A stretch of 64,000 nt of DNA from Amoebophrya sp. A120. Lineage: Eukaryota; Sar; Dinophyceae; Syndiniales; Amoebophryaceae. The position numbers and the translations under genes were made by a program. The DNA lies in contig CAJINV010000005.1 in the NCBI GenBank assembly GCA_905178155.1, positions 5,126,256 through 5,190,255 on the forward strand, given 5' to 3'. Under the pieces are notes generated by a model, which saw nothing but the letters and a program-made list of their open reading frames with translations, was not told where the DNA came from and ran no database searches. This document shows positions 44,916-55,653 of this stretch, in pieces (the first letter of the stretch is position 1; the number at the start of each line of letters is the position of its first letter).

Positions 44916-45601
44916 TTAGCCGCAGCTTTCGTGTGGATACAAATAGAATAAAGTGTCCAGCCGTTGTACTAACAGAGTCGCGTATGTTTAATATACGACT
45001 CGGGATTTTGATGTGCTACTTGTGCAAGGACGCGGGCAAAATTTCGCCCCGGATTTTCGAACATTCATTTTGAAGATTTGGATGGTTGAGTAAGACCAAA
45101 AAAAGATTCCTTCCTCGGAGGACGACCTGTTGCATTTCTCAAGGAGGATGCAAGTGGCACGGTGAAAAATGTCGATTTTCAGAAATTTTTCTGTTGTTCA
45201 CAGTTTGTCGTGCTTCCTGTGTATTGTTTCACAGACGGATTACGGTGTATTTACCTTGTTGCACTTTTTTTGTTTTTCTACTCTGGCAGCTGAGGACGCG
45301 CTAGTAGTAAGTTCTCTCGCAGGTGCACCTCCTTGTTTTTCGACGGTCGTGCGAAATTTCTCTCACTTCGGTACAGGTTTCTATTTTAAGAAGCGCACAC
45401 GTCATTCTATCTTTCTGCGCCCTCCCGTCGTTTTATGATTTATTAATACAAATTTGTCACATCGATAGATTTTTGCTACGAGGTTTTTTCTTCATCTTCA
45501 CCCAAGTTAGAAGACTACTGTCGTTTTGATTCTGTAAAAGTGCAACTGCAACAAATAGTACGTAGGTAAATTTTCTGAATCAGCAACAGCAACGACACGA
45601 G

Positions 45602-48062
45602 ATGTTCACCTCTAGAACCCTGATCTCAGGTTCCGAAGACGCAGGGCCTCTGCTCGGCCCAACAAGTACGATGTTGTCCGACAGTCCTCCATTGAGACCG
45701 GGTTCAAACGATCCAGACCCGGATCCTCTTCTACGTGAAGATTTTCCTTGCACCAGACCAACAGCACATGGGGCTCCCGAAGCCGCAAATGCGAAAAATG
45801 CAAAAAGGAAGAACACCAGCACGAGCACTAGCAGCTTGGGAGCGGCTACTACTGGAGGTTCTTCTTCCTACAGCGGCCCAAGTAGGACATTGTCGTCTTC
45901 AACATCGTCGACTGGTGCGGGGTTGAGCAATGATAACAAACACCAGCGCATTATCAAATGCAAATAAGTCTGGGTCTGGAAACTTGTGATGCTGAATTGT
46001 GGATGACTGAAATACTTCCCAATGCAGCTAAGCATGACAAGTTTCCCGCACACTTTTGCATGCGCATTCCGCATGAAAAACTGCGCTTTTGTATGACAAA
46101 AGGAGGTATCTTCTTGCTAGTCATGCAACACAGATTTTACAGGAGTGCAGGACTAGCATTACAAGTTCCATGCTTTCAGACCCAGACATATTTGCAATGC
46201 ATACGCATTCTGAATTACCCGCTCACGCCGGAAGTTGGCCCAAGGGAAGTTGTGCTCCTAGAAGCTCCACCGATCGAGAAATTCGACGTAGCAACAAGAC
46301 CCGACGGAGAAACGGGCGTGCTGGAACATGATAGGGAACAGCATCACGCCGGTATAATATCTTCAAACCAGGGCGGAGGAGGAGGAGGAGCATATCAGCA
46401 TAATGGAAATGAGGGTCTTGTGGCAGGACCACGAGGAGCATCTTCTTCAAGAACACATGAGCTGCGGAAGAATACTTCTAGTACGACGAGCATAAAAGAT
46501 CTGTACAACGTCGTTCCAGCATCATCTGTGAATGATGATAAGCCCCAACAGACGATGAAAACTCGCAAGCCGCGACATTCCTGGAGCGTGCACAACTATG
46601 ACCCGCTCAGGTGTCAACTTACAGGCTACGTAAACGTTTACAATAGATGAACATGCAAGTCTGTGATGCAAAAGGTGATGCAAAAGGTAGCCTACTTGTA
46701 CTCCTGCAGAAGTGCGCATGACAAGTTCTGGAGTTGTCCCAAACGACCGCACTAGAATCGTGCGAAATTTGATTGTATTGCAGAAAGTGGAACGTTGTGC
46801 GAGTCTGTCATGCTCGTCATCATGCAATACAAAACGCAGACTCTATTGGAACGCTTGAGATTGTAGTAACGTTTGAGCAGGTCATAACAACCTCCGGGAT
46901 TTTCTTGCTGACGAGGAAGAAGTGGACTCGGATTCCTACACCCGCATTTATGGCCTGCTCAAGTTGTGTTACAATCTGTGATGCAAAAGGTGCATGATCC
47001 ATCATCCTCTTCTCACAGGAGAGTGCATCACAAGTTCGGGACGAGTACTTCTTACCAAACCGCACTAGAATCATCCGGCTAAATTTGTATTGCAAAAAGC
47101 GGAACTACACGGCTCTGTGTGTCTCTTATGCTGATCAAGCAACACAAAATCCAGACACAGATTCTGTGTACTGTAACCACGTCTGAGATTTTTGTAATAG
47201 CTGAGCAGGTTATAGCATTCCCACCGCGTTTTTCTCTACTTCGTTGACATCGGAAGATGACGACCATAACAAATTCGACGATATTAGTCTTTTTCGCAGC
47301 TACGCTGCCGAGGACCCTCACGCGGCACTCTCCCCCTCTAGCCGAACAGGACATCATAACCCGGCCTCCTCAAGTAGCAGGCAGCAGCGCATGGCTATCC
47401 TATGTAAAAACGTCCCCAACCCATAGTCAAGATGGGGAATCGGCTACACAAATCTACAAGTTTTGGCTGCTTTGCATGACAAATTTGGATTCGTAGTGTC
47501 GTGCTGTTTGAGCTAGCTCAGCAGCGTCACAGATCTAGTACATCAGGCTGATTGAAGCATGACAGATTCCAAAACACGCCTAAACAATGCCTCTCATGGG
47601 GCTCCGCATGAGAAACAGTTTCAGCATGCAGATTTGCAATACAAATACAACTATGGGGTGGGGACGTTTTTCAATACGATAATGGCCATGGCCTCCTTGC
47701 TCCTGGACCGGTGGCGTTTCGAGGTTCTATGACAATGCACAACTCCCCCTCGTCCCCCTCATTTGTCATGCAAAATACCAATTATACATCCCTTTCCCTT
47801 AAGCACTGCTTGCATGACAGGCTCCGGAAGCTGAAACAGCACTAGAATCGGTCGCTGATTTGTCATGCAAAAGCTGGATTTATGCCAGCACTTGTGTTGC
47901 TGCTTATGCACTTCAAATGAGGGGGGGGGTTGTGGACTCTCATAGGTTCCGTACGGCACGTACAAACGCATCGCACTGTTTCTCGCCATTGAGTCAGAGA
48001 TTGAACCAGAGTGCGGCGACTTTTGTTTTTGCATTTGCAAACAGGACGTCGAGAGCTCATAA
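45602..48062 (+). CDS. Array gene, copy 4
   Basis: Same structure, shifted by 9441 bp: 45602-45951, 46209-46596, 46892-46948, 47220-47395, 47687-47727, 47950-48062. The predicted protein matches the other copies. Confidence 0.8.
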
Positions 48063-48748
48063 TTAGCCGCAGCTTTCGTGTGGATACAAATAGAATAAAG
48101 TGTCCAGCCGTTGTACTAACAGAGTCGCGTATGTTTAATATACGACTCGGGATTTTGATGTGCTACTTGTGCAAGGACGCGGGCAAAATTTCGCCCCGGA
48201 TTTTCGAACATTCATTTTGAAGATTTGGATGGTTGAGTAAGACCAAAAAAAGATTCCTTCCTCGGAGGACGACCTGTTGCATTTCTCAAGGAGGATGCAA
48301 GTGGCACGGTGAAAAATGTCGATTTTCAGAAATTTTTCTGTTGTTCACAGTTTGTCGTGCTTCCTGTGTATTGTTTCACAGACGGATTACGGTGTATTTA
48401 CCTTGTTGCACTTTTTTTGTTTTTCTACTCTGGCAGCTGAGGACGCGCTAGTAGTAAGTTCTCTCGCAGGTGCACCTCCTTGTTTTTCGACGGTCGTGCG
48501 AAATTTCTCTCACTTCGGTACAGGTTTCTATTTTAAGAAGCGCACACGTCATTCTATCTTTCTGCGCCCTCCCGTCGTTTTATGATTTATTAATACAAAT
48601 TTGTCACATCGATAGATTTTTGCTACGAGGTTTTTTCTTCATCTTCACCCAAGTTAGAAGACTACTGTCGTTTTGATTCTGTAAAAGTGCAACTGCAACA
48701 AATAGTACGTAGGTAAATTTTCTGAATCAGCAACAGCAACGACACGAG

Positions 48749-48937
48749 ATGTTCACCTCTAGAACCCTGATCTCAGGTTCCGAAGACGCAGGGCCTCTGC
48801 TCGGCCCAACAAGTACGATGTTGTCCGACAGTCCTCCATTGAGACCGGGTTCAAACGATCCAGACCCGGATCCTCTTCTACGTGAAGATTTTCCTTGCAC
48901 CAGACCAACAGCACATGGGGCTCCCGAAGCCGTGTAG
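48749..48937 (+). pseudogene. Array gene, copy 5, broken in exon 1
   Basis: Identical to the other copies up to GAAGCCG at 48932, then GTGTAG brings a stop after 62 codons. The following sequence resembles a diverged version of the unit's upstream flank and leads into gene F. Confidence 0.9.
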
Positions 48938-49364
48938 CTAAATCTATGTTCACTTTTTTGTTTTTCTACTCCGGCGGCAGGAGAGCTGAGCAGTCGCTAG
49001 TAAGTAGCTCTTTCGCAGCATGGTCGTGCGAAATTTATTAAATTTCTGGCATTTCCTCGGTCATGGTCTGTCTCTTTCATCTGCGTCCCCTCCTCGTCGT
49101 ATAAATTTGTGGTAGAGCTTGCCACTGGCACACTAGATCATTTTTGCTTGTCAGGGCTTCATCAATCTGCCTTCATTCCTCCCAAGATTCGGCTTTCGTC
49201 TTGTTTCCACCGCGTTCACGAGATTTTTTATCTTCGGCTAACTAAAAAGAAGAACTGCTTGCTTTGTATAATTCAAGAGTAGAGCAACGCGTTCTGGAGC
49301 GTACCATATATACTTAAACTACTTTCTCTAACTATTTTCTCTTTTTGGGAAAGTAAGAAGCAAG
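48933..49364. other. 5' flank of gene F, diverged array flank
   Basis: Shares stretches such as TTTGTTTTTCTACTC and ATGGTCGTGCGAAATTT (similar to CGGTCGTGCGAAATTT in the array) with the unit's upstream region, with many differences. No gene. Confidence 0.65.
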
Positions 49365-52300
49365 ATGTTCGCCTCGTCTAGCAATACCCTGATCATGTCT
49401 TCGAATTCCGAAGACGCAGGGCCTCTGCTCGGCCCAAGAAGTTGTACGATGTCCGACACCAGTATGGAAGTGTCAGAATCGAAATCGACAAAATCGAAAA
49501 ATTTGTGATGCGCAAAATCGTAGCCAGTTAGAGCCACAGTTTGGAGTCGGCGCATGACAAATTTTCCCCGTCCTGGAAGCGAGTCTGTCGCGCGGTTTAG
49601 GGCAAAAGAGCTGCCTTCTGTCATGCTAGTCAGCAGCCCAACATTTGACCCTTACCAGGACTATAGTCCTCCTTCCTTGCATCCTCTGCAATAGAGTCGC
49701 TTTCTGTGTAGCATTTCATGCATTACAGATAATCTCGATTTTGACGATTTCGATCCTGACACCCCCATAACCAGTCCTCCATTGAGGCCCGGTTCAAATG
49801 ATCCAGGACCAGGAGTATCCTGAGTAAAATCGTCCCCACCCCATAGTCAAGATGGGGATTTTGCAACACAAACCTGGAAGTCTTGGGACTCATGCATCAC
49901 AAGTTGCAGTCCGTAGTGTAGTGCAGGTTAGCAAAGGCAAACGCATCAGAAATCCACCTGCTTATCCTGGTTACAGCATTACAAATTCCAAAACACGACT
50001 AGAAACTCCTCTCATGGAGATGCCCATTACAAATGGTCCTGTCGTTGCAAATCTGCATGACAACTCTGGGGTGGGGACGTTTTTACAAATGATAAGGAGA
50101 ACCGGACCCTCTTCCCCCTGATTTTTCTTGCACCAGACCAACAGCACATGGTGCTCCCGTAGCCGCAAATGCGAAAAATGCAAAAAGGAAGAACACCAGC
50201 ACGAGCACTAGCAGCTTGGGGGCGGGTACTACTGGTTCTATTTCCTGCAGCGACCCAAGTAGGACATTGATGTCGTCCTCAACATCGTCGACTGGTGCGG
50301 GGTTGAACAATGATAACAAACACCAGCGCATTCTGAATTACCCACTCACGCCGGAAGTTGGGCCAAGGGAAGTTGTGCTCCTAGAAGCTCCAGTGATCGA
50401 GAAATGCGACGTAGGAACAAGACCCGACGGAGAAACGGGCGTGCTGGACCTTGTTGATAGGGAACATCATCATGCCGGTATAATATCTTCAAACCACCGC
50501 GGAGGAGCACAATATAATGGAAATGGAGCATATAAAGGAAATGAGGTTGCGGCAGGACCACGAGGAGCATCTTCTTCAACACATGAGCTGCGGAAGAATA
50601 CGTCTAGTACAACGAGCATAAAAGATCTGTACAACGTAGTTCCAGTAACATCTGTGGATGATAAGCACGACCAGCAGACGAAGACTCGCAAGCCGCGACA
50701 TTCCTGGAGCGTGCACAACTATGACCCGCTCAGGTGTCAACTTGCAGGCTACGTAAACGTTTACAATAGATAAATATGCAAATCTGTGATGCAAAAGGTG
50801 CATGATTTAAGTTAAGTAGCCTACTCGTACTCCTGCAGGAGTGCGCATGACAAGTTCTGGAGTTGTCCCAAACGACCGGACTAGAGTCGGGCGAAATTTG
50901 ATTGTCTTGCAGAAACTGGAACAGGAACGTTGTGCGAGTCTGTCATGCTCGTCATCATGCAATACAAAACGCAGAGGCAGACTCTATTGGAACGCTTGAG
51001 ATTTTTGTAACGTTTGAGAAGGTCATGACAACCTCCGGGATTTTCTTGCTGAAGAGGAAGAAGTGGACTCGGATTCCTACACCCGCATTTATGGCCCGCT
51101 TAAGTTTTGTTAGAATCTGTGATGCAAAAGGTGCATGATCCATCCTCTTCTCACAGGAGTAAGTACGCATGATAAGTTCGAGACGAGTACCAAACCGCAC
51201 CAGAATTATTCGGCTCAATTTGTATTGCAAAAAGCGAAACACAACTACTCTGTGTGTCTCTCATGCTGTTGATCATGCAACACAAAATCCAGACACAGAC
51301 TCTGTGTACTGTAACCACGTCTGAGATTTTTGTAACAGCTGGGCAGGTTATAAAATTCCCACCGCGTTTTTCTCTACTTCTTTGACATCGGAAGATGACG
51401 ATCATGTATGAATTGCAAAAGTATCGTACTCGTAGTCGTATAAATGCATTACAAATTTCCTCAGCATGAGAGATAAAATTTGTGATGCTGATTTACCTTA
51501 AGAGAAAGATTTTTAAATGCATGACTGCAATACGAATACGATTGATACTTTTGCACAGGATATCACGACAAATTCGACGATATTAGTCTTTTTCGCATCT
51601 ACGCTGCCGAGGACCCTCACGCGGCACTCTCCCCCTCTAGCCGAACAGGACATCATAACCCGGCCTCCTCAAGTAGCAGGCAGCAGCGCATGGCTATCCT
51701 ATGTAAAAACGTCCCCAACCCATAGTCAAGATGGGGAATCGGCTAGACAAATCTACAAGTTTTGGCTGCTTTGCATGACAAATTTGGATTTGTAGTGTAG
51801 TGCTGTTTGAGCTAGCTCAGCAGCATCACAGATCTAGTATATCATGCTGATTGAAGTATGACAGATTCCAAAAAACGCCTAAACAATGCTTCTCATGGGG
51901 CTCCGCATGAGAAACATTTTCAGCATGCAGATTTGCATATACAACTATGGGGTGGGGACGTTCTTCAATACGATAATGGCCATGGCGTCCTTGCTCCTGG
52001 ACCGGTGGCGTTTCGAGGTTCTATGACAATGCACAACTCCCCCTCGTCCCCCTCATTTGTCATGCAAAGTACCAATTATCCATCCCTTTCCGTGAAGCAC
52101 TGCTTTGATGACAGGTTCCGGAAGCTGAAACAGGAACAGCACTAGAATCGGTCGCGAATTTGTCATGCAAAAGCTGCATTTATGCCAGCACTTGTGTTGC
52201 TGCTTATGCACTTCAAATGAGGGAAAGGGGGGAGTTCGTTGTGGACTCTCATAGGTTCCGTACGGGACTTACAAACGCATCGCATTGTTTCTCGCCTTGC

Positions 52301-54742
52301 TGGCGAGTGGGTATGTTGTGGTCGTGTTTTTCGCTGGAACAACGTCGAGTGCCCTGGCGTCTGGCGAGCACTATTCGGGAACCTCCGCCGCAGCTTCATC
52401 TTCTAGCCGCAGTGCCGATCATACCAGAGGTGATACATCAACCGGGGAGTACTATGGCGCGGGTGGCGCACATGGCGCGAGTGCGGATAGCACATCATTG
52501 CACGGAATCGCAACGACCGTGGATAGCAGTGCAGGAGGTACAGGGGAGAAAGGGATGCAGGTACACAACAAGAAGGATCTCGCTTGTGTCTCTGCGCACC
52601 GAACAGTTGAAAATCATGCGGATCTTACATAATTTCCCGCCCATGTTCTTCTACAGAACAGCATTAGCCGATGCTGTGGAACCAAAATCAAGAAAAAAAA
52701 TATCAACAGGCCATCTGCTGCGACCTGCGGCAGCTGATTTTCCTCGGTTTCCTGTTAGCGCACCTTGCGTCCCTGCAGGACAAAGTGCGTTTTTATCCCA
52801 ATGCAAAAACGTCCCCACGACCCCAGATCCAAGACAAGGATTCCGCTTCACAGAACCAGCATCTTTTGGCTGTCGCGCATGACAAGTTTGGGCTCGCCGT
52901 TTCATCGCGTTTACGTTTAACTATTGTACTAGCTGCATCACAAATCGATCCCCTTATGCTGCTTCTAGCATGACAAAGTGCCAGACAGCATTACAGGATA
53001 GTACTCATGGGGCTCTGCATGACAAACATTTGAGGCTTGCGGATTTGCACGACAGCTCTGGGGAGGCCGCGGGGACGTTTTTGCTCTGGATAGCTTCGAG
53101 TACTTGTTCAAGTTTTCCGAGAAAAAGCCGCGGGGCTACATTTTCGTGTGCATCTTTTATGAACTGCAAAAGTATCTGATACTCGTACTGCAATCATGCA
53201 TTACAAATCTTTTTCTTGAGGTAAATCCGGATTACAAATTTTATTTCTCATGCTGTAATTTGTAATGCATTTATACGAGTACTACGAGGATACTCTTGCA
53301 GTTCATATCTTTTTTCTCACGGCAACTGACTTTTTCACCAAGATGTACGACAAGCTCTTCAGTGGTATCAAATGCGAAAATGTCTGGGCCTGGAAGAATG
53401 CATGTTTGTCATGCTTGTATGGCATGACTCTTAAATCTGTCATGCGCCTTACCTAATAGCCCCATTCTTCTGTCATGCAGAAACGCAGTTTGTCATGCAG
53501 AATAGGCAACACCTAGGTAGAAGCTCAAAAACTTGTCATGCTGAGCCAGCATTTGTGGCCTCCTCATGATACGCCACCCAGCGTCACAAGTTTCCAGACC
53601 CAGACATATTTGCAATGCATAAGTGGCGTCTTCGGACTAATTTTCTCGATACTCCACTCCGTCGCCCGGTTCTGCCTCCCCGGGTTTATCGTTCGAACTT
53701 TTTCATCTTCTTCTTCAAGCACCTCGGCTGAACAAGAAGCATCCTCGCACGCTGGTGTTTCAAAGTCAGAGCACCTCCGTGAAGATGGACAACAACCCAC
53801 TTTACTGGTTTTACTCTGCGCCGCACCGTTGATCCTGTGGCACATCTACATTGCGCGGAAAGCAACGACGAAGACCGGATTTCTGTGCTATTTGATGTGG
53901 AAGTGCTTCTTCGTTCTGGTGATCGTGTTGCCAAAGACCATATGCATTGCAAATATGTCTGGGTCTGGAAGGTGGTAACTTGTCATGGTAAATCTGAAGC
54001 ATGCAAAAGTCTGTGTTGCATGAGTGCTAAAAGCAGCTGTCCACTTTCGACCAAGTTGGGAGGGAGTTTCTCATGCAGGATAGGCATGGCGGAGACCTCG
54101 CAGAGTCTGTCACGCTAAGTCCCGCATTCCAGACCTCATGGGTCATGGAAAATTTGCATGACAAGTTTACACTCTTCCAGACCCAGACATATTTGCAAGG
54201 CATAGACCAATTTTCTGGAGTCGATCGGGTTTCTCCTGGCGCTCTTCGTATGCATTGCAAAAGTATCGTATTCGTATAATTGCATTACAAATTCTTTCAG
54301 CATGAGAAATAAAATTTGTAATGCGGATTTAGCTTGAGAACAAGATTTGTAATGCATGTTTGCAATTGCTACGAGCACGATACTTTTGCACAGGATACTT
54401 CGGCGAGTACAACCATCCCTTGTCCGTAATCAGTCTGGCGTTTGGCTGCGGGTTGTGGGTTATCAAATGCAAATAGGTCTGGGTCTGGAAGGATGCAAGA
54501 TAGATTCCTAAATCTGTAATGCATGAGCAGGAAGGCAGCCTCGTACCTGTCATGCAAAAATGCAGTTTGTCATGCGGGAAGCGAAACATATAGGACCTCA
54601 GAAACTTGTCATGTGTGGCTGCGTAACGCAGTGCACCCATCATTCACAAACTGGCATCACAAGTTTCCAGACCCAGACATATTTGCAGTCCATATGGGTC
54701 CGGGGCTTGGGCATTTACAGGACCGACCACTTACTGTATTGA
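49365..54742 (+). CDS. Gene F: polytopic membrane protein with long acidic N-terminus
   Basis: Fifteen exons: 49365-49462, 49775-49815, 50100-50719, 51033-51089, 51358-51406, 51568-51694, 51981-52021, 52259-52560, 52668-52793, 53098-53157, 53313-53365, 53627-53940, 54210-54248, 54403-54460, 54700-54742. They total 2028 nt, 675 residues. The N-terminal 340 residues match the array genes. Membrane segments then follow: IALFLALLASGYVVVVFFAG, LRQLIFLGFLLAHLASL, GYIFVCIFFLTATDFF, GVFGLIFSILHSVARFCLPG, LLVLLCAAPLILWHIYIA, FLCYLMWKCFFVLVIVLP, FLESIGFLLALFG and LSVISLAFGCGLWV. The GT-AG intron 52561-52667 was chosen from frame and splice motifs; a nearby acceptor is possible. The end at 54742 may be premature if another ordinary intron begins at ACT-GTATTG. 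Function unknown; probably a transporter or channel-like protein. Confidence 0.7.
49463..49774 (+). mobile_element. Introner, family E, absent from array paralogues
   Basis: TATGGAAGTGTCAGAATCGA start, CTGACACCCCCATA end. TSD ACCAG. The array copies have uninterrupted exon here (TCCGACAGTCCTCCATTG). Removal joins CTMSDTS to PPLRPGSND. Confidence 0.97.
49816..50099 (+). mobile_element. Introner, family B, absent from array paralogues
   Basis: TATCCTGAGTAAAATCGTCC start, GGACGTTTTTACAAATGATA end. TSD AGGAG. The array copies are continuous (CCAGACCCGGATCCTCTT). Removal joins NDPGPG to EPDPLPPDF. Confidence 0.96.
50720..51032 (+). mobile_element. Introner, family J
   Basis: Same site as 37156 in the array. 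TSD ACAAC. The end reads GGTCATG instead of GGTCATA. Confidence 0.9.
51090..51357 (+). mobile_element. Introner, family J
   Basis: Same site as 37508 in the array. TSD decayed to GCATT/AAATT. The in-frame joint is conserved. Confidence 0.88.
51407..51567 (+). mobile_element. Introner, family C, absent from array paralogues
   Basis: TATGAATTGCAAAAGTATCG start, ATACTTTTGCACAGGATA end. TSD TCATG/TCACG. The array reads GACGACCATAACAAATTC without interruption. Removal joins SEDDDHD to KFDDISLF. Confidence 0.96.
51695..51980 (+). mobile_element. Introner, family B
   Basis: Shared with the array. TSD ATGGC. Ends GACGTTCTTCAATACGATA. Confidence 0.92.
52022..52258 (+). mobile_element. Introner, family D
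   Basis: Shared with the array. TSD GGTTC. Internal indels distinguish it from the array version. Confidence 0.92.
52794..53097 (+). mobile_element. Introner, family B
   Basis: TATCCCAATGCAAAAACGTC start, GACGTTTTTGCTCTGGATA end. TSD weak (GTTTT/GCTTC). Removal joins QDKVRF to EYLFKFSEK. Confidence 0.85.
53158..53312 (+). mobile_element. Introner, family C
   Basis: TATGAACTGCAAAAGTATCT start, TACTCTTGCAGTTCATA end. TSD TCTTT. Removal joins IFVCIF to FLTATDFF. Confidence 0.92.
53366..53626 (+). mobile_element. Introner, family A
   Basis: TATCAAATGCGAAAATGTCT start, TATTTGCAATGCATA end. TSD AGTGG. Removal joins YDKLFSG to VFGLIFSI. Confidence 0.93.
53941..54209 (+). mobile_element. Introner, family A
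   Basis: TATGCATTGCAAATATGTCT start, TATTTGCAAGGCATA end. TSD GACCA. Removal joins IVLPKT to NFLESIGF. Confidence 0.93.
54249..54402 (+). mobile_element. Introner, family C
   Basis: TATGCATTGCAAAAGTATCG start, CGATACTTTTGCACAGGATA end. TSD CTTCG. Removal joins GFLLALF to GEYNHPLS. Confidence 0.93.
54461..54699 (+). mobile_element. Introner, family A
   Basis: TATCAAATGCAAATAGGTCT start, TATTTGCAGTCCATA end. TSD TGGGT. Removal joins GCGLWV to RGLGIYR. Confidence 0.9.
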
Positions 54743-55653
54743 ATGGCGATGGTGCAGCTGCAGCAGCTGGACCGAATCGAGAAGTGGAGCACAAAATTGC
54801 TGTTCTTGGTGGACGAGGGAAAATCTTCTCGGGTCAGAAAGAAACTTCTTCTTCAGGAGCAACGACGTGCTGAATAAAGATGCGAGCGCAACATGTCACT
54901 GACATTGTCAGTTCCCTGGACGTCGATTTAGCACGACTAACGTGTTACAACGCCTGGACCTCATTGGTAATTAGAAGGGTGTGGTTGTAAATGTTCTACG
55001 AGACGGAGACATGTTTTTCTTTTTTCTCGATGGAGTTGATTATGATTTCAAATTTGCTTTTCCGCACCCTCAAACTCGCTGAGAAATAAGCGCAAGAAAG
55101 AACCCGAAGAGGTCATCAAGAAGAAATGTATTGTCCTGCTGGTGTATATTCGAGGAGGGAAAAAAACAAGAACTCTCGTAGCTTACACCGACATCTTCAC
55201 ACGTCACACGACGACCTGGCGCTCTTTGAGTCAGAGATTGAAGAAGTAGAGTGCGGCGACTTTTGTTTTTGCAAACAGGACGAGAGCTAAGGCTAACCGC
55301 AGCTTTCGTGTGGATACAAACGAACAAATTAACGGCCTACTTCGAACGACGTCGTGATAAAATCTTTCGTGTGGATTTGTTTTTGTTTAGTACTGTACCT
55401 CCTGCGGTTAGTTTACGAACTACCCCTTCATATCTTTCCGTTAAGACTTAATGCAACAACGCTTTGGAAGTCGATAGTTCGACAAAGAAAAAGACTAGCA
55501 TGTTGTGCCGGTGCACTCCCACTCCGCCCGCGCCTCCTCCTGGTCTCCAGCAATTGAGGTAGAGTGTGCAGCGCAGAACTGCTAGTAGACCCCAACTGCA
55601 GAACCTCTTGGAGGTCCGTTTGAATAAAGTAGGACGAGAGCCAGCTAACAACT
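54743..55653. other. Between genes F and G
   Basis: No gene recognised. About 95 bp at 55228-55322 (from TTGAGTCAGAGATTGAA to GCTTTCGTGTGGATACAAA) match the sequence that follows the truncation point in each array gene (38545-38650). Confidence 0.65.

Larger units (their letters stand above)
35492..48932 (+). repeat. Tandem array, 3147-bp unit, about 4.3 copies
   Basis: Corresponding starts at 36161, 39308, 42455, 45602 and 48749 are exactly 3147 bp apart. Units 2-4 look identical by eye. Unit 1 differs mainly in its first 350 bp and at one base near 36093. Unit 5 stops at 48932, inside the first exon. Each unit carries one gene and five introners. Confidence 0.95.

Noticed and set aside
35492-48932. 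Regularly spaced repeats that might suggest a CRISPR array
   Set aside because: The repeat is a 3147-bp gene-bearing unit in a eukaryotic context; there are no short repeat-spacer units and no cas genes.
52160-52882. 240-codon + frame across the end of a D introner and gene F exons 8-9
   Set aside because: It runs through introner sequence and out of frame with the gene F reading supported by paralogues and membrane segments.
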